Shown in pieces: positions 1-8,520 of a DNA stretch of 64,000 nt (the stretch's first letter is position 1; each line of letters starts with the position of its first letter). The notes beneath the pieces were generated by a model. That model did no database searches, was not told where the DNA came from, and was given only the letters and a program-made list of their open reading frames with translations. Source of the stretch: Azospirillum sp. SYSU D00513. GTDB lineage: Bacteria > Pseudomonadota > Alphaproteobacteria > Azospirillales > Azospirillaceae. The position numbers and the translations under genes were made by a program. The stretch covers positions 62,001-126,000 of the forward strand of contig NZ_JAFIQV010000013.1 in the NCBI RefSeq assembly GCF_017356015.1, written 5' to 3'.

Positions 1-1531
1 GGGCCAGCGCGATGCGCTGGCGCTCGCCGCCGGAAAAGCGCATGCCGCGCTCGCCCACCGGTGTCTCGTAGCCATCCGGCAGGCGGGTGATGAAGTCGTG
101 GGCGTCGGCGGCCTTTGCGGCGGCGATGATCTCCCACATGGTCGCGTCCGGGCGCCCGTAGGCGATGTTCGCGGCCACGGTCGTCGAGAACAGGATCGTG
201 TCCTGGCCCACCACGGCGAACTGCTTGCGCAGGTCGTCCAGCTTCAGGTCGCGCAGATCCTGCCCGTCGAGCGTCACCGCGCCGCTCTTCGGGTCGTAGA
301 GCCGCGTCAGAAGCCCGATCATGGAGGACTTGCCGGCCCCGGACTTGCCGACGATCCCGACGCGGCTGCCGGCGGCGATCGCAAAGCTCATGTCGTTGAG
401 GATCGCACGGCCGGTGCCATGGTCGAAGGACACGCCGTCGAAGGCGATGTCGCCCATCGCGCGCGTCATGGGACGCGCGTCCGGGCGCTCGGCCGGGTCC
501 TCGGCCTCGTCCAGCAGCGCGAAGGCACGGCGCAGGTTCGCCATCAGCTTCTGCTGGGCGGCAACCTGGTGCCCCATGTTCTGGAGCGGCTGATAGAGCT
601 GGGCCAGATAAGCCAGGGCCAGGAGCAGCTCGCCCACCGTCAGCGCGCCGGCCTGAACGTCGGTCACGCCGATATAGAGCACCGACGCCGTGCCCGACGC
701 CAGCAGGATCGAGACCAGGAAACCGAGGCCGCTTTCCGCCAGCGCCGCACCCATGAAGCAGCGGATCAGCTCGTCCGTGCGCTGGGTGAAGCGGCGCACC
801 TCCCGCTCCTCCTGGCCGAAGGCGCGTACGACGCGAAGGGCGGACAGCGTCTCGTGCAGGACCGACTTGGCGGCGCTGTCCTTTTCGCAGACCGCGTCCC
901 ACCGGCTGCGCAGCCGGTGATGGGAGAGCGCGGTCAACAGGGCGAAGAGCGGCGACACGGCCAGCGCCACCATCGCCAGCTTCGGGTTGATCAGGGAGGT
1001 GACCCAGACCATGCCCGCGAAGTAGGCCGCCGATGTCACGAAAGGCAGGATGACGTGGCTGATCTGCCATTGAATGGCACCGGCATCGTCCTCGATGCGG
1101 TTCAGCGCGTCCGACACGCCCTTCATGTCGTGCCGGACCAGCGCCAGCCGCTGTGCGTGCAGGAACAGCTTGGCACGGAAATCGGCGACCATGCGCTGGC
1201 CGGTCCAGTCGCGAAGCAGCCGCTCCGCGAGGCCATGGAACTGCGTCAGCAGCGCCACGAGGACCACGAGCCCGACCGCGAGGACCAGGGCGTTCCCCCC
1301 GCTCTCCAGAAACCATGCGGGAACCACGGCCCGCACCGCGTCCGGCAGGGGCTTGCCGCCGATGACGCTGTCCACCGCGATGGTGACCGGCAAGGGCATC
1401 AGCAGCCCCAGCGGCGTTCCCAGCACGCCGAGAAGGAGCAAGGCGGCGAGATGGCCGCGGAAGTGGCGTGCCTCGCGGAACACGCGCGCGTAGAGGGAAA
1501 GCAGGTCGGACGGGCTTTGGTCGGTGACCAT
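1..1531 (-). CDS. ABC exporter, fused permease-ATPase (3' end cut by window edge)
   Basis: Half-transporter of the MsbA/lipid-exporter type: an N-terminal membrane domain (roughly residues 20-300, about six hydrophobic segments) followed by an ATPase domain. The reading frame starts at an ATG ending at 1531 (protein begins MVTDQSPSDLLSLYARVF) and runs open to base 1, giving 510 codons. Walker A reads GKSGAGKSS, the Q-loop region reads VVGQDTILFS, and the signature FSGGERQRIALA lies at the very edge, so Walker B and the H-loop are outside the window. Such proteins work as homodimers in the inner membrane. Substrate cannot be told from sequence. The 5' region carries an unusual AT-rich repeat cluster. 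Confidence 0.93.
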   Translation of the reverse strand, partial: MVTDQSPSDLLSLYARVFREARHFRGHLAALLLLGVLGTPLGLLMPLPVTIAVDSVIGGKPLPDAVRAVVPAWFLESGGNALVLAVGLVVLVALLTQFHGLAERLLRDWTGQRMVADFRAKLFLHAQRLALVRHDMKGVSDALNRIEDDAGAIQWQISHVILPFVTSAAYFAGMVWVTSLINPKLAMVALAVSPLFALLTALSHHRLRSRWDAVCEKDSAAKSVLHETLSALRVVRAFGQEEREVRRFTQRTDELIRCFMGAALAESGLGFLVSILLASGTASVLYIGVTDVQAGALTVGELLLALAYLAQLYQPLQNMGHQVAAQQKLMANLRRAFALLDEAEDPAERPDARPMTRAMGDIAFDGVSFDHGTGRAILNDMSFAIAAGSRVGIVGKSGAGKSSMIGLLTRLYDPKSGAVTLDGQDLRDLKLDDLRKQFAVVGQDTILFSTTVAANIAYGRPDATMWEIIAAAKAADAHDFITRLPDGYETPVGERGMRFSGGERQRIALA

Positions 1532-1594
1532 GGTCGATCTCGAAGGCAGGTGCCTGCACGCCGCAGGTCCGGCCAAACTTGCCGATCATGGTTA

Positions 1595-1654
1595 AGGATA
1601 GGTAACCGCCTATGCCTATCCTAATATTACCTCCTATATAGGTTCTATAGGTTC
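1595..1654. repeat. AT-rich cluster of short direct and inverted repeats upstream of the ABC exporter
   Basis: AGGATAGG (1595-1602) and CCTATCCT (1615-1622) form an 8-bp inverted repeat with a 12-nt spacer. CCTATATAGG (1633-1642) is a perfect palindrome, and TATAGGTTC is repeated exactly in tandem (1637-1645, 1646-1654). The block lies between the small membrane protein gene and the start of the exporter, both on the minus strand. It may be promoter or operator DNA for the exporter; no regulator is identified. Confidence 0.5.
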
Positions 1655-1891
1655 CTAGTTCTCTCGCCGCGGTGGGGAGGTTGCGCGGCGGCTCCGCCGC
1701 CGGCCGGCGAACATCAGCCAGCCGATGGGACCCAGCAGCAGCACCATGACCAGCCATCCGGCACGCGGGCCGAAGGGACATTGGCTGCCCGGCGGGGGGC
1801 GCCAGGAGCCGCCGCGCGGCGACAGGGCGACGTGCAGCAGCGGAAGGCCGTACAGGGCAAAGGCGATCAGCCAGGGCGTCATCTCGGGCAT
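1655..1891 (-). CDS. small two-helix membrane protein
   Basis: A 78-residue protein with two hydrophobic stretches (about residues 5-22, LIAFALYGLPLLHVALS; and 45-62, GWLVMVLLLGPIGWLMFA), followed by a very basic C-terminal tail (RRRSRRATSPPRREN). Topology with the basic tail in the cytoplasm is likely. The spacing and the LLLGPIGWLMF segment recall short PLDc_N-like membrane modules, but I do not recognise a named family. It sits between the hybrid kinase and the ABC exporter on the same strand. It is short and could be spurious, though the hydrophobic pattern argues for a real gene. Confidence 0.55.
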   Translation of the reverse strand: MPEMTPWLIAFALYGLPLLHVALSPRGGSWRPPPGSQCPFGPRAGWLVMVLLLGPIGWLMFAGRRRSRRATSPPRREN

Positions 1892-1955
1892 GGCGCCAGT
1901 CTACACCGGCGGCGAAGCTCGGGCGCCCTGAACGAAACGCATAGCGAACGGCGGA

Positions 1956-3860
1956 TCAGCCGCGCGCGGCTTCGACGAGCGCCCTCAGGTCGTCCGGGCG
2001 GACCGGCTTGATGAGGCAGCGCGCGCCGAGCTGCGCGGCGCGGCTCTGGATATCCTCGGACAGGTCGCCGGTGACGATCCCCACGACCGCGTGCGGCGCC
2101 ATGGCGCCGCGCAGGCCCGACACGGCGGCGATTCCGTCCATCCCGCCCGGCAGCCGGAAATCGGCGAGAACCAGCCGGAACGGCTCCGCCGCCTCCCGCG
2201 CGAATTCCAGCGCCTCCGTGCCCGACTGGGCGAGCCGCACGCGGCAGCCATACTGTTCGAGCATCATGCGCATGGCGGTCGCGACCAGCGGGTCGTCCTC
2301 GATCACCAGCACCGCGCCGCAGCCCGCTTGGTCCCCGACCGCCTTGGCGGTTTCGGGCTCGGCGGCGGGCGGGCGGGACCGCTGTGCGGCGGGCACCATC
2401 ACGGAGAAACGCGTGCCCCGGCCCGGTGTGGACACGACGTCGAGGGGATGCGCCAGCAGGTCGCAGGCCCTCCTGACGATGGCGAGGCCGAGGCCGTGGC
2501 CGCCCTCGCGCTGGCGCGCCGGGTTGCCGAGCTGGTGGAACTCCTCGAAGATCGCCTGGATCTGTTCGGAAGGGATGCCGGGACCGGTGTCCAGCACGTC
2601 GATGCGCCAATGGGCACCCCGGCGGCGGCAACCGAGCAATACCCGACCACCGGCCGGCGTGTAGCGTATGGCGTTGGACAAGAGATTGCGCAGGACGCGC
2701 TCCATCAGCGTCGCGTCGGTCTCCAGGGCGGCCTGGCTTTCGACGAAGCGGAGCTCCACACCCTTCGCCTCGGCCGGCCCGGCGAAATCGACGCTGAGCC
2801 GCTGCTGCAGCCGGTCCAGCCCGACCGCGGAGCGGTTCACGCGGTAGGCCCCCATCTCGAACTGCGACAGGTCGAGCAGGGCGTTGAACAGCTCCATCAT
2901 CGCATCGAGCGATTGCTGGAGCTGGTCGATCACCTCGGCGGTTCCCGGAGCGTTCTCCCGCGTGCGCAGCACCCCCAGCAGCAGGCTCATCGCGTTCAGA
3001 GGCTGGCGGAGGTCATGGCTGGCCGCCGCCAGGAAACGCGACTTCGTCAAGTTGGCGGACTCCGCCTCCTCCTTGGCCCTGCGCAGCGCCTCGGTCGTGC
3101 GTTGGCGTTCCGTCACGTCGCGCAGGAGACCGTAAAGGAACAGAGGCTTGCCGGTGTCGTCGCGCTCCACCGTGACTTCGCTGTGGACCCAGCGGACTTC
3201 CCCGTGCGGGCGCAGGACGCGCACCTCGAAGGTACAGGGTGCTGCCCCCCGTTCCAGCGCCTCCCGGGCGGCTCTCCGGTCGTCGGGGTGAATCATCGCC
3301 CGCACCTCGTCGATGCCCAGGGGCGGTGCGCCCGGCGCGCGTCCGAAGATGGCCGCGACGATGTCGGAATAGGTAAGCCGCCGCGTCCGGAGGTCGCAAC
3401 TCCACCAGCCGAGCCCCGCGATGCGCTGGATTTCGGTCAGGCGCCGCTCGCGGTCGGCGATGTCCTGCTCCGCCCGCCTGCGGGCCGTGATGTCGCGGAA
3501 GACGACCATGACGCCGGTCCGCACTCCGCCCTCGCCGGTGACGGGATGGGCGGCGAGGGCGGCCCAGAAGGGTTCGCCCCCGCGCCGGTACTGGACCAGT
3601 TCCTCCTCATGTGAACGCCCCTGCGCCAGCGCCTGGAAAAGGCGTTGAAGGGCTGCCCGGTCGGTGGCCTGCCCATGCAGGACCGACAGGGGTTGCCCGA
3701 TCAGATCCTCTTCGGCGTGGCCGCTCAGACGGAGGAAGGCGGGGTTGGCGTAAAGGATGGCCGGCCCGGGACCGTCCGGGACGACCGGATCGGCGGCGAG
3801 CACGAGGATGCCGTCGTTTGTCAGTTCGGCGAGCCGGCTGAGCGTATCGGCGATCCGCAT
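1956..3860 (-). CDS. hybrid histidine kinase, PAS-PAS-HisKA-HATPase-REC
   Basis: A cytoplasmic sensor kinase of about 634 residues with no membrane segment. Order: PAS (about 10-125), PAS (about 150-255), HisKA with the H-box SHDLRQPLN, an ATPase domain with N-box NLLSNAIRYTP and glycine boxes DTGPGIP and GHGLGLAIV, then a C-terminal receiver with acidic pocket VIEDDPLV and phospho-acceptor Asp in VLADFRLPG. I chose the ATG at 3858-3860 because GGAGAGG lies 6 nt before it. An upstream in-frame ATG at 3905 adds 15 residues but lacks a ribosome site. The signal sensed is unknown. The 330-bp divergent spacer to the lipoprotein gene holds an AT-rich block (about 3935-3960) that could be its promoter. 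Confidence 0.93.
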   Translation of the reverse strand: MRIADTLSRLAELTNDGILVLAADPVVPDGPGPAILYANPAFLRLSGHAEEDLIGQPLSVLHGQATDRAALQRLFQALAQGRSHEEELVQYRRGGEPFWAALAAHPVTGEGGVRTGVMVVFRDITARRRAEQDIADRERRLTEIQRIAGLGWWSCDLRTRRLTYSDIVAAIFGRAPGAPPLGIDEVRAMIHPDDRRAAREALERGAAPCTFEVRVLRPHGEVRWVHSEVTVERDDTGKPLFLYGLLRDVTERQRTTEALRRAKEEAESANLTKSRFLAAASHDLRQPLNAMSLLLGVLRTRENAPGTAEVIDQLQQSLDAMMELFNALLDLSQFEMGAYRVNRSAVGLDRLQQRLSVDFAGPAEAKGVELRFVESQAALETDATLMERVLRNLLSNAIRYTPAGGRVLLGCRRRGAHWRIDVLDTGPGIPSEQIQAIFEEFHQLGNPARQREGGHGLGLAIVRRACDLLAHPLDVVSTPGRGTRFSVMVPAAQRSRPPAAEPETAKAVGDQAGCGAVLVIEDDPLVATAMRMMLEQYGCRVRLAQSGTEALEFAREAAEPFRLVLADFRLPGGMDGIAAVSGLRGAMAPHAVVGIVTGDLSEDIQSRAAQLGARCLIKPVRPDDLRALVEAARG

Positions 3861-4190
3861 CGCGATCCTCTCCGCTTTTGCCCATTCCGGAAGACCGGTC
3901 GGCATGACTATGACAGATTCGCGTCTCGGTTTAGAACTTTATATATCTGTTTCGGCAATACCGGAATGCTCTCAGGGCACTCAAGGGCGGTCAATACGAC
4001 TGGCGGCCTATGACACAACTTGGAAGTGCATCAAACGCCAGTCTCGCCCCAGCCGGCGAAGCCATGCCGGTCCGCACGCCTCCATCGGCATGCCGCGCCG
4101 GCGGCATGTTCGGCTGGACCGTGGCTATATTGCCGGTTCGGCTGTTGTTGATCGAAGTAACGGATGTCAACCCGAAACGGAGGCCCCGCC

Positions 4191-4643
4191 ATGCGCCGGA
4201 TGAAGCCGTCCCTGCCTGTCCCTCTTTCCGCTCCCCTGTCCGCCGTCGCCCTGCTCCTGCTGACCGCCTGCGCGGGCGGCCATGCCGACACCCGGACGGC
4301 CGCAGCCGACAGCAACCCGCTGGCGATGGAAGGCCTCATGGTCCTGTCCGAGGACGGCGAACGAATGCTCGGCACGGTCGATGACGTGATCGCCGGTCCG
4401 GACGGACGCCCGGCCCGCGTCATCATCGCGAGCCGCCCGCCGGCCTTCGCCGTCGGCGACCGCGTCTCCCTTGCGGCGGAGGATCTGATCGTGTCCACCG
4501 ACCGCAGCGCTGCCGTTCTGACCGGACTGACGCCCCAGGAGTTCGCGGACCTCGCGACCGGCGATGACATGATCGCGCTGAGCGGTGCCAGCTGCGCCGG
4601 CTGCTCGCGGGAGCCGACCGACTGGAGCGGCCTGTCGCGGTAG
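4191..4643 (+). CDS. PRC-barrel-like lipoprotein
   Basis: A 150-residue exported lipoprotein. The N-terminus is basic (MRRMKPS), then hydrophobic, ending in the lipobox LLTAC, which predicts lipidation of that Cys after signal peptidase II cleavage. The mature part contains MEGLMVLSEDGERMLGTVDD and an RPARVIIA strand, the pattern of PRC-barrel domains. Start chosen at 4191 because GGAGG lies 7 nt upstream; a start at 4164 is possible but would push the signal peptide inward. Three further cysteines occur near the C-terminus (SGASCAGCS). Function unknown; related exported PRC-barrel proteins are often envelope or stress proteins. Confidence 0.8.
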   Translation: MRRMKPSLPVPLSAPLSAVALLLLTACAGGHADTRTAAADSNPLAMEGLMVLSEDGERMLGTVDDVIAGPDGRPARVIIASRPPAFAVGDRVSLAAEDLIVSTDRSAAVLTGLTPQEFADLATGDDMIALSGASCAGCSREPTDWSGLSR

Positions 4644-4682
4644 CGGGCCCCGCGTCGGCGGAAGGACCGGCGGCGTCCGCGC

Positions 4683-6107
4683 CTAGTCCGCCGGTTCCCG
4701 CAGCAGGGCGCCCTGGCGCAGCAGCTCGCGCTGGATGGCCCCCGGATGGATGTCGCGCGGACGCTCCCGGCGCATCGCGGCCAGAGCGCAAGCCGCCCCC
4801 GCGGCCTGGCCGGTCGCCATGCAGGTCGGCGTGACGCGGTAGGACGAATGGGCCTCGTGAGAGCCGGAGATGCAGCGTCCGGCCACGAGAAGGTTGTTCA
4901 CCCCTTTCGGAACGAGGCAGCGGAAGGGCAGCTCGTACCACTCCCCCGAGGGCACCCGCTTCAGGACGGTCCCCTTTCCGGTAGGGCTGTGGATGTCCAC
5001 CGGATAGGTGCCGCGTGCGACGGCATCCTCGAATTTGGCCGCGCCCAGCACGTCGTCCGCCGTCACGCGGTACTCGCCGACGATGCGCCGGGTCTCCCGC
5101 ACGCCCACCGCGACGCCGGTCTGGCAGATGTGCGACTCCGCGAAGCCCGGCACGTGCTTCTTCATGAACCCCGCGATCTCCGCGGCCTGACGGCGGCTTT
5201 CCCATTCCGCCCGCGTCAGGTCGAAAACGTCCGTGCCGAGAACGCCGGTGACCCGCGTGCAGTTCAGCGCGACCTCCATCCCGTGGGTGGTGGCGAAGAA
5301 CAGGATGTCCTCGCGCGTCAGATTCAGGTCGCCGGCGGCGGTGCCCTTGGCCACCAGATCCCATAAGCCGTGAACGCCGCGCCACTGCGACGGGTTGGCG
5401 CGCACGTAATCGGAAAAGCCCGCATGATCGAATCCGGACATCCGGAACATCAGGGTCATCGGCTGGACCAGCCCGTCCTCCTCCCGTCCGACCTCGTAGT
5501 CGCAGCCGGACAGGGCGGCGATGTCGCCGTCGCCGGTGCAGTCCACGATGGTGTCGGCTTCGATGACGACCGGGCCGGACTTGGTCTCGAACACGACCCC
5601 CGTCGGCTTTCCCCGGTCGCCCAGGATGCCCGAGGCGAAAGCGTGGAGCAGGACCTTCACGCCCGCCTCGTCCAGGATCTGCTGCGCCGTGACCTTGAGG
5701 ATTTCCGGATCGAAGGGCACCGTGAACCCCGTGTCGGGCGACGGCGGGATCGCGCCCTGGTTGGCATAGAGCCGCCCGAGATAGACGGCCAGCGCGCCAC
5801 CGACGACCGGTTCCCCAGGGCCGTGGTCCTGCGGCATGAGCTTGGTGTTGTCCACGACCGCGACGGAACCTCGCTGCGTGTAGAAGCTCATCCAGGGCAT
5901 CACCAGCGCGACCGTGGCGTTGCCGCCGAGGAAGCCGTAACGCTCGACCAGGATGGTGTCCGCCCCGGCCTGCGCGGCTCCCAGCGCCGCCCCCATGCCG
6001 GCCGGCCCGCCGCCGACGACGAGAACCTGGCACCGGCCCGCGCGGAGGGCGGGGCGCGGCGGCAGCATGACGGTTTCGGGGCTGGCCGGTCCGGTCAGAA
6101 TGGGCAT
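4683..6107 (-). CDS. FAD-dependent oxidoreductase (FAD_oxidored family)
   Basis: A 474-residue flavoprotein. Residues about 27-60 form a dinucleotide-binding motif (VLVVGGGPAGMGAALGA) followed by LVERYGFLGGNAT, and the middle carries DCTGDGDIAALSG and GVRETRRIVGEY, both typical of the PF12831 FAD_oxidored family. The C-terminal part (NNLLVAGRCISGSHEA) closes the FAD site. The substrate is unknown; family members act in varied catabolic and modification steps. There is no signal peptide, so it is likely cytoplasmic. GGGAGAGG sits 5 nt before the start. It lies 72 bp downstream of the pyruvyl transferase gene on the same strand, so the two may be co-transcribed. Confidence 0.88.
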   Translation of the reverse strand: MPILTGPASPETVMLPPRPALRAGRCQVLVVGGGPAGMGAALGAAQAGADTILVERYGFLGGNATVALVMPWMSFYTQRGSVAVVDNTKLMPQDHGPGEPVVGGALAVYLGRLYANQGAIPPSPDTGFTVPFDPEILKVTAQQILDEAGVKVLLHAFASGILGDRGKPTGVVFETKSGPVVIEADTIVDCTGDGDIAALSGCDYEVGREEDGLVQPMTLMFRMSGFDHAGFSDYVRANPSQWRGVHGLWDLVAKGTAAGDLNLTREDILFFATTHGMEVALNCTRVTGVLGTDVFDLTRAEWESRRQAAEIAGFMKKHVPGFAESHICQTGVAVGVRETRRIVGEYRVTADDVLGAAKFEDAVARGTYPVDIHSPTGKGTVLKRVPSGEWYELPFRCLVPKGVNNLLVAGRCISGSHEAHSSYRVTPTCMATGQAAGAACALAAMRRERPRDIHPGAIQRELLRQGALLREPAD

Positions 6108-6179
6108 GGTTCCTCTCCCTTCTTCTTGCTCCCCTGGAGGTCTTGCCCGCAGGGTGCGCGCCCACGCGCCGGCGACGCG

Positions 6180-7298
6180 TCAGACCGCGACGGTGCCGGG
6201 CTCGGTGACGGCGCGCGTGACGAGCGGGACGGTCCGGCGGGCACGCTCCCGCAGTTCCGGGACGCGCTCCCGCAGCATCCCGGTCTGCTCGGCCCGGTGG
6301 TCCCACAGCCGGTCCAGGTCGGCCAGGAAGGTTCCGACCGTGCTGTGCGCCACGGTGGCGCGCGGCGACAGCCCGAGCGAGGCCAGGAAGTCATAGACCT
6401 TCGAGGCGTAGGGCAAGGCGATCAGCGGCGTTCCCGTGACCGCCGCGAAGACCAGGAAATGCAGCCGCATGCCGACGGCCATTTCGAAATGCTGCATCAG
6501 CCCAAGGATCTGTCGCGGCCGGTAGCGGTAGCCCAGCAGATGCGCGCGGTCCGGCATCGACATCCGGCCCATGACGCGGTGCGCCTCCCGCAGGTCCGCA
6601 CGCTCCATCGGCACGAAGACGACCTCCGCCCCGAACCGTTCGACGATGAAGTCGGCGGCCTCCGCGAGGAGTTGGTGGTAGGCCGCCTCCGACAGGTCCG
6701 GTGCCGCGGCCCCCACTTCCCGGACCGACATGCCCACCAGCCTGCGGTCCCCCGGAATGCCCGCCTCCGCCAGCATCTCCCGCGTGAAGGGCTCCGGGGT
6801 CAGCAGCAGCGCCGGATCGGCGGTGACCGTAACGGGCAGGCTGACGCCGGTCTCCTCGATCAGCCGCTTGGCGCTCTGCTCCCGCACGGTGATGACGCCC
6901 ATGCGGTTCAGCCCGTCGCGCACGGCGCTCCGTTCCATCTGGTCCTTCAGGGGGCCGACGCCGATGGCGAAGGTGTGGGTCGGGATGCCGTACTGCTGGG
7001 CGATCACGACCTCGCGCAGGTAGGTTTGCGCCTCGCTGTCGTAGAGGATGCCGCCCCCGCCGAGCAGCAGGAGATCCAGGCGGCGGACCTCGGGGATGAT
7101 CTCGTCCCGCATCGCGTCGCGCGGGCACACCACCCGATCGACCGCGTGGTTGAGGCGCGTGTGCTCGGCGTTGCGGGTGAAGACGACGATCTCCACGCCG
7201 GGGACGGCCATCCGCAGCTGCTCGACCGCCGAGGTGAGGATCGCCTCGTCGCCGACGTTGAGGCCGCCGTAGGATCCTGAAATGCCGATGACGGTCAT
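6180..7298 (-). CDS. polysaccharide pyruvyl transferase family protein
   Basis: A 372-residue protein of the PS_pyruv_trans family (CsaB-like). It opens with GISGSYGGLNVGDEAILTS, the N-terminal glycine-rich loop of the family, and carries LLLGGGGILYDSEAQTYLRE and a C-terminal RLHFLVFAAVTGTPLIALPY segment (the family's MRLH motif). Characterised members transfer pyruvate ketal groups from phosphoenolpyruvate to cell-wall or exopolysaccharide sugars. Start is the ATG at 7296-7298, with GCGAGG upstream; an in-frame GTG lies 6 nt further up. It precedes the FAD oxidoreductase, so a two-gene unit acting on one product is possible but unproven. Confidence 0.85.
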   Translation of the reverse strand: MTVIGISGSYGGLNVGDEAILTSAVEQLRMAVPGVEIVVFTRNAEHTRLNHAVDRVVCPRDAMRDEIIPEVRRLDLLLLGGGGILYDSEAQTYLREVVIAQQYGIPTHTFAIGVGPLKDQMERSAVRDGLNRMGVITVREQSAKRLIEETGVSLPVTVTADPALLLTPEPFTREMLAEAGIPGDRRLVGMSVREVGAAAPDLSEAAYHQLLAEAADFIVERFGAEVVFVPMERADLREAHRVMGRMSMPDRAHLLGYRYRPRQILGLMQHFEMAVGMRLHFLVFAAVTGTPLIALPYASKVYDFLASLGLSPRATVAHSTVGTFLADLDRLWDHRAEQTGMLRERVPELRERARRTVPLVTRAVTEPGTVAV

Positions 7299-7488
7299 GA
7301 GCACCTCGCTTCCGGGCTCGGCGGCCGGATGTGGGATGATGAGTTTGCGCGTGCGCCGCGATGAACGATATTGCGGTGCAAACTGCCCGAGGGGCGCATG
7401 GTTCCCGTCATCGGACCCGGAAAGACAAGTTCGGCCCGCCGCGGTTATCGTCGGGCAGTGAAACGATGGTGGAGGCTATGCGGCGGCC

Positions 7489-7950
7489 ATGGCGACGATG
7501 GAACTGTTTCTTGACCTCGACGGCGTGCTCGCGGATTTTGACCGCGGGGTAAAGAAGGTCACGGGCAAAAGGCCTGAAGAGCTTTCGATGAAGGTCATGT
7601 GGCGGGAACTCTCCCGCCATGCCGACTTCTTCGGCACGCTGGAGTTCATGCACGACGCACAGGACCTCTGGTCCTTCTGCGCGCCCCACGACCCGACCAT
7701 CCTCACGGGCCTGCCCATGGGGTCCTGGGCGCCGGAACAGAAGCGGCGGTGGGTCGCCTCGATGCTCGGCCCCCATGTCCGGGTGATCACCTGCATGGCA
7801 CGCGACAAGCACCGCTACGCCGGGCCGGGAAAGGTGCTCGTCGACGACCGGGACAAGGCCCGGGATCCCTGGGAGGCCGCAGGGGGCACCTTCATCCTGC
7901 ACACGAGTGCGGCGACCTCCATCGCGGCCTTGCAAAAGCTGGGGTTTTAG
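7489..7950 (+). CDS. HAD-superfamily 5' nucleotidase-like protein
   Basis: A 153-residue cytoplasmic protein. The first motif LDLDGVLADFD gives the nucleophile and acid/base aspartates of HAD phosphatases, a Thr in ILTGLP serves as motif II, and KVLVDDRDKARDPWEAAGG carries the motif III/IV acidic pair. This arrangement matches the small 5'(3')-deoxyribonucleotidase (NT5C) type. Likely activity is hydrolysis of a nucleotide or similar phosphoester; substrate not established. The start is uncertain between ATG 7489 and ATG 7498, since the nearest ribosome-like GGAGG is about 14 nt before the first. Confidence 0.8.
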   Translation: MATMELFLDLDGVLADFDRGVKKVTGKRPEELSMKVMWRELSRHADFFGTLEFMHDAQDLWSFCAPHDPTILTGLPMGSWAPEQKRRWVASMLGPHVRVITCMARDKHRYAGPGKVLVDDRDKARDPWEAAGGTFILHTSAATSIAALQKLGF

Positions 7951-8114
7951 GCATGCCCCCTGCCCTATGATGCTTCCGCGCCACAGGTGGGACAAGAACT
8001 CGACATTGGGAAAACACCGCCAGTTGCCGGGGGGGTGTTGGCTCTTGTGCGGATGGTTTGCATCTGCCAATAACACGGAAAAGCCGCAAACATCCCATTC
8101 CAAGGAGTCTTCGC

Positions 8115-8390
8115 ATGAACCAGGCTGAGCTTATCGACACCGTCGCCACCAGCGCCGGCATCAAGAAGGCCGACGCGTCCAAGGTCGTCCAGGCGGTGTT
8201 CGAAGGCATCCAGGCTGCGCTCGGCCGCGGCGAGGAAGTGCGCCTGTCCGGCTTCGGCATTTTCGAGGTCGCCGAGCGCGCCGCCCGCGAAGGCCGCAAC
8301 CCGCGCACCGGCGAAGTGGTGCAGATCGCCGCCTCCAAGGCTCCGAAGTTCAAGCCGGCCAAGCAGCTGCGCGACTCCGTCAACGGCTGA
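8115..8390 (+). CDS. hupB: HU family DNA-binding protein
   Basis: A 91-residue histone-like protein of the HU/IHF family, forming dimers that bend and compact DNA. It begins MNQAELIDTVA and has the flexible DNA-binding arm GRNPRTGEVVQIAASKAPKF, ending in the standard KQLRDSVNG helix. Length is the usual 90-91. AAGGAG lies 8 nt before the ATG, so the start at 8115 is firm; the frame stays open upstream to 8058 but that part is untranslated leader. Two hairpins follow the stop. Confidence 0.97.
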   Translation: MNQAELIDTVATSAGIKKADASKVVQAVFEGIQAALGRGEEVRLSGFGIFEVAERAAREGRNPRTGEVVQIAASKAPKFKPAKQLRDSVNG

Positions 8391-8428
8391 CGCGCGCGGG
8401 CCCGGCTGTCCGGCGGATGGCCGAACCC

Positions 8429-8448
8429 GCCGGGCCGCCCGGCTTTTT
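8429..8448 (+). terminator. rho-independent terminator of the HU gene
   Basis: A GC-rich stem GCCGGG (8429-8434) and CCCGGC (8438-8443) with a 3-nt loop is followed directly by TTTTT (8444-8448). Confidence 0.7.
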
Positions 8449-8460
8449 CTCCGGTCCATG

Positions 8461-8492
8461 AAGAAGGGCGCTCCGCGAGGAGCGCCCTTCTT
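8461..8492. terminator. bidirectional hairpin between HU and the GNAT gene
   Basis: A perfect 14-bp stem, AAGAAGGGCGCTCC (8461-8474) and its complement (8479-8492), with a 4-nt loop, between two convergent genes. The A/T-containing arm ends give weak U-tracts on both strands. Confidence 0.75.
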
Positions 8493-8520
8493 CGTTCCGG
8501 CAACGCCGATCGGGACCCGT

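Noticed and set aside
1591-1610. CtrA-like TTAA near 1592
   Set aside because: TTAA is followed after 7 nt by TAAC, only a half-site; the block is better described as the repeat cluster.
98-1624. Long plus-strand open frame opposite the ABC exporter
   Set aside because: Arg/Gly/Gln/His-rich translation typical of the antisense of a GC-rich gene; the minus strand encodes clear ABC motifs.
1879-2631. Minus-strand 250-codon frame inside the hybrid kinase
   Set aside because: Pro/Arg/Gly-rich shadow of the kinase in another frame, with no ribosome site.
4109-4190. Candidate EcfG (GGAAC-N16-17-CGTT) promoter before the lipoprotein
   Set aside because: No matching pair with correct spacing is present.
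8429-8492. Tandem hairpins as a possible CRISPR or repeat array
   Set aside because: They are single, differing stems between convergent genes, which fits terminators.
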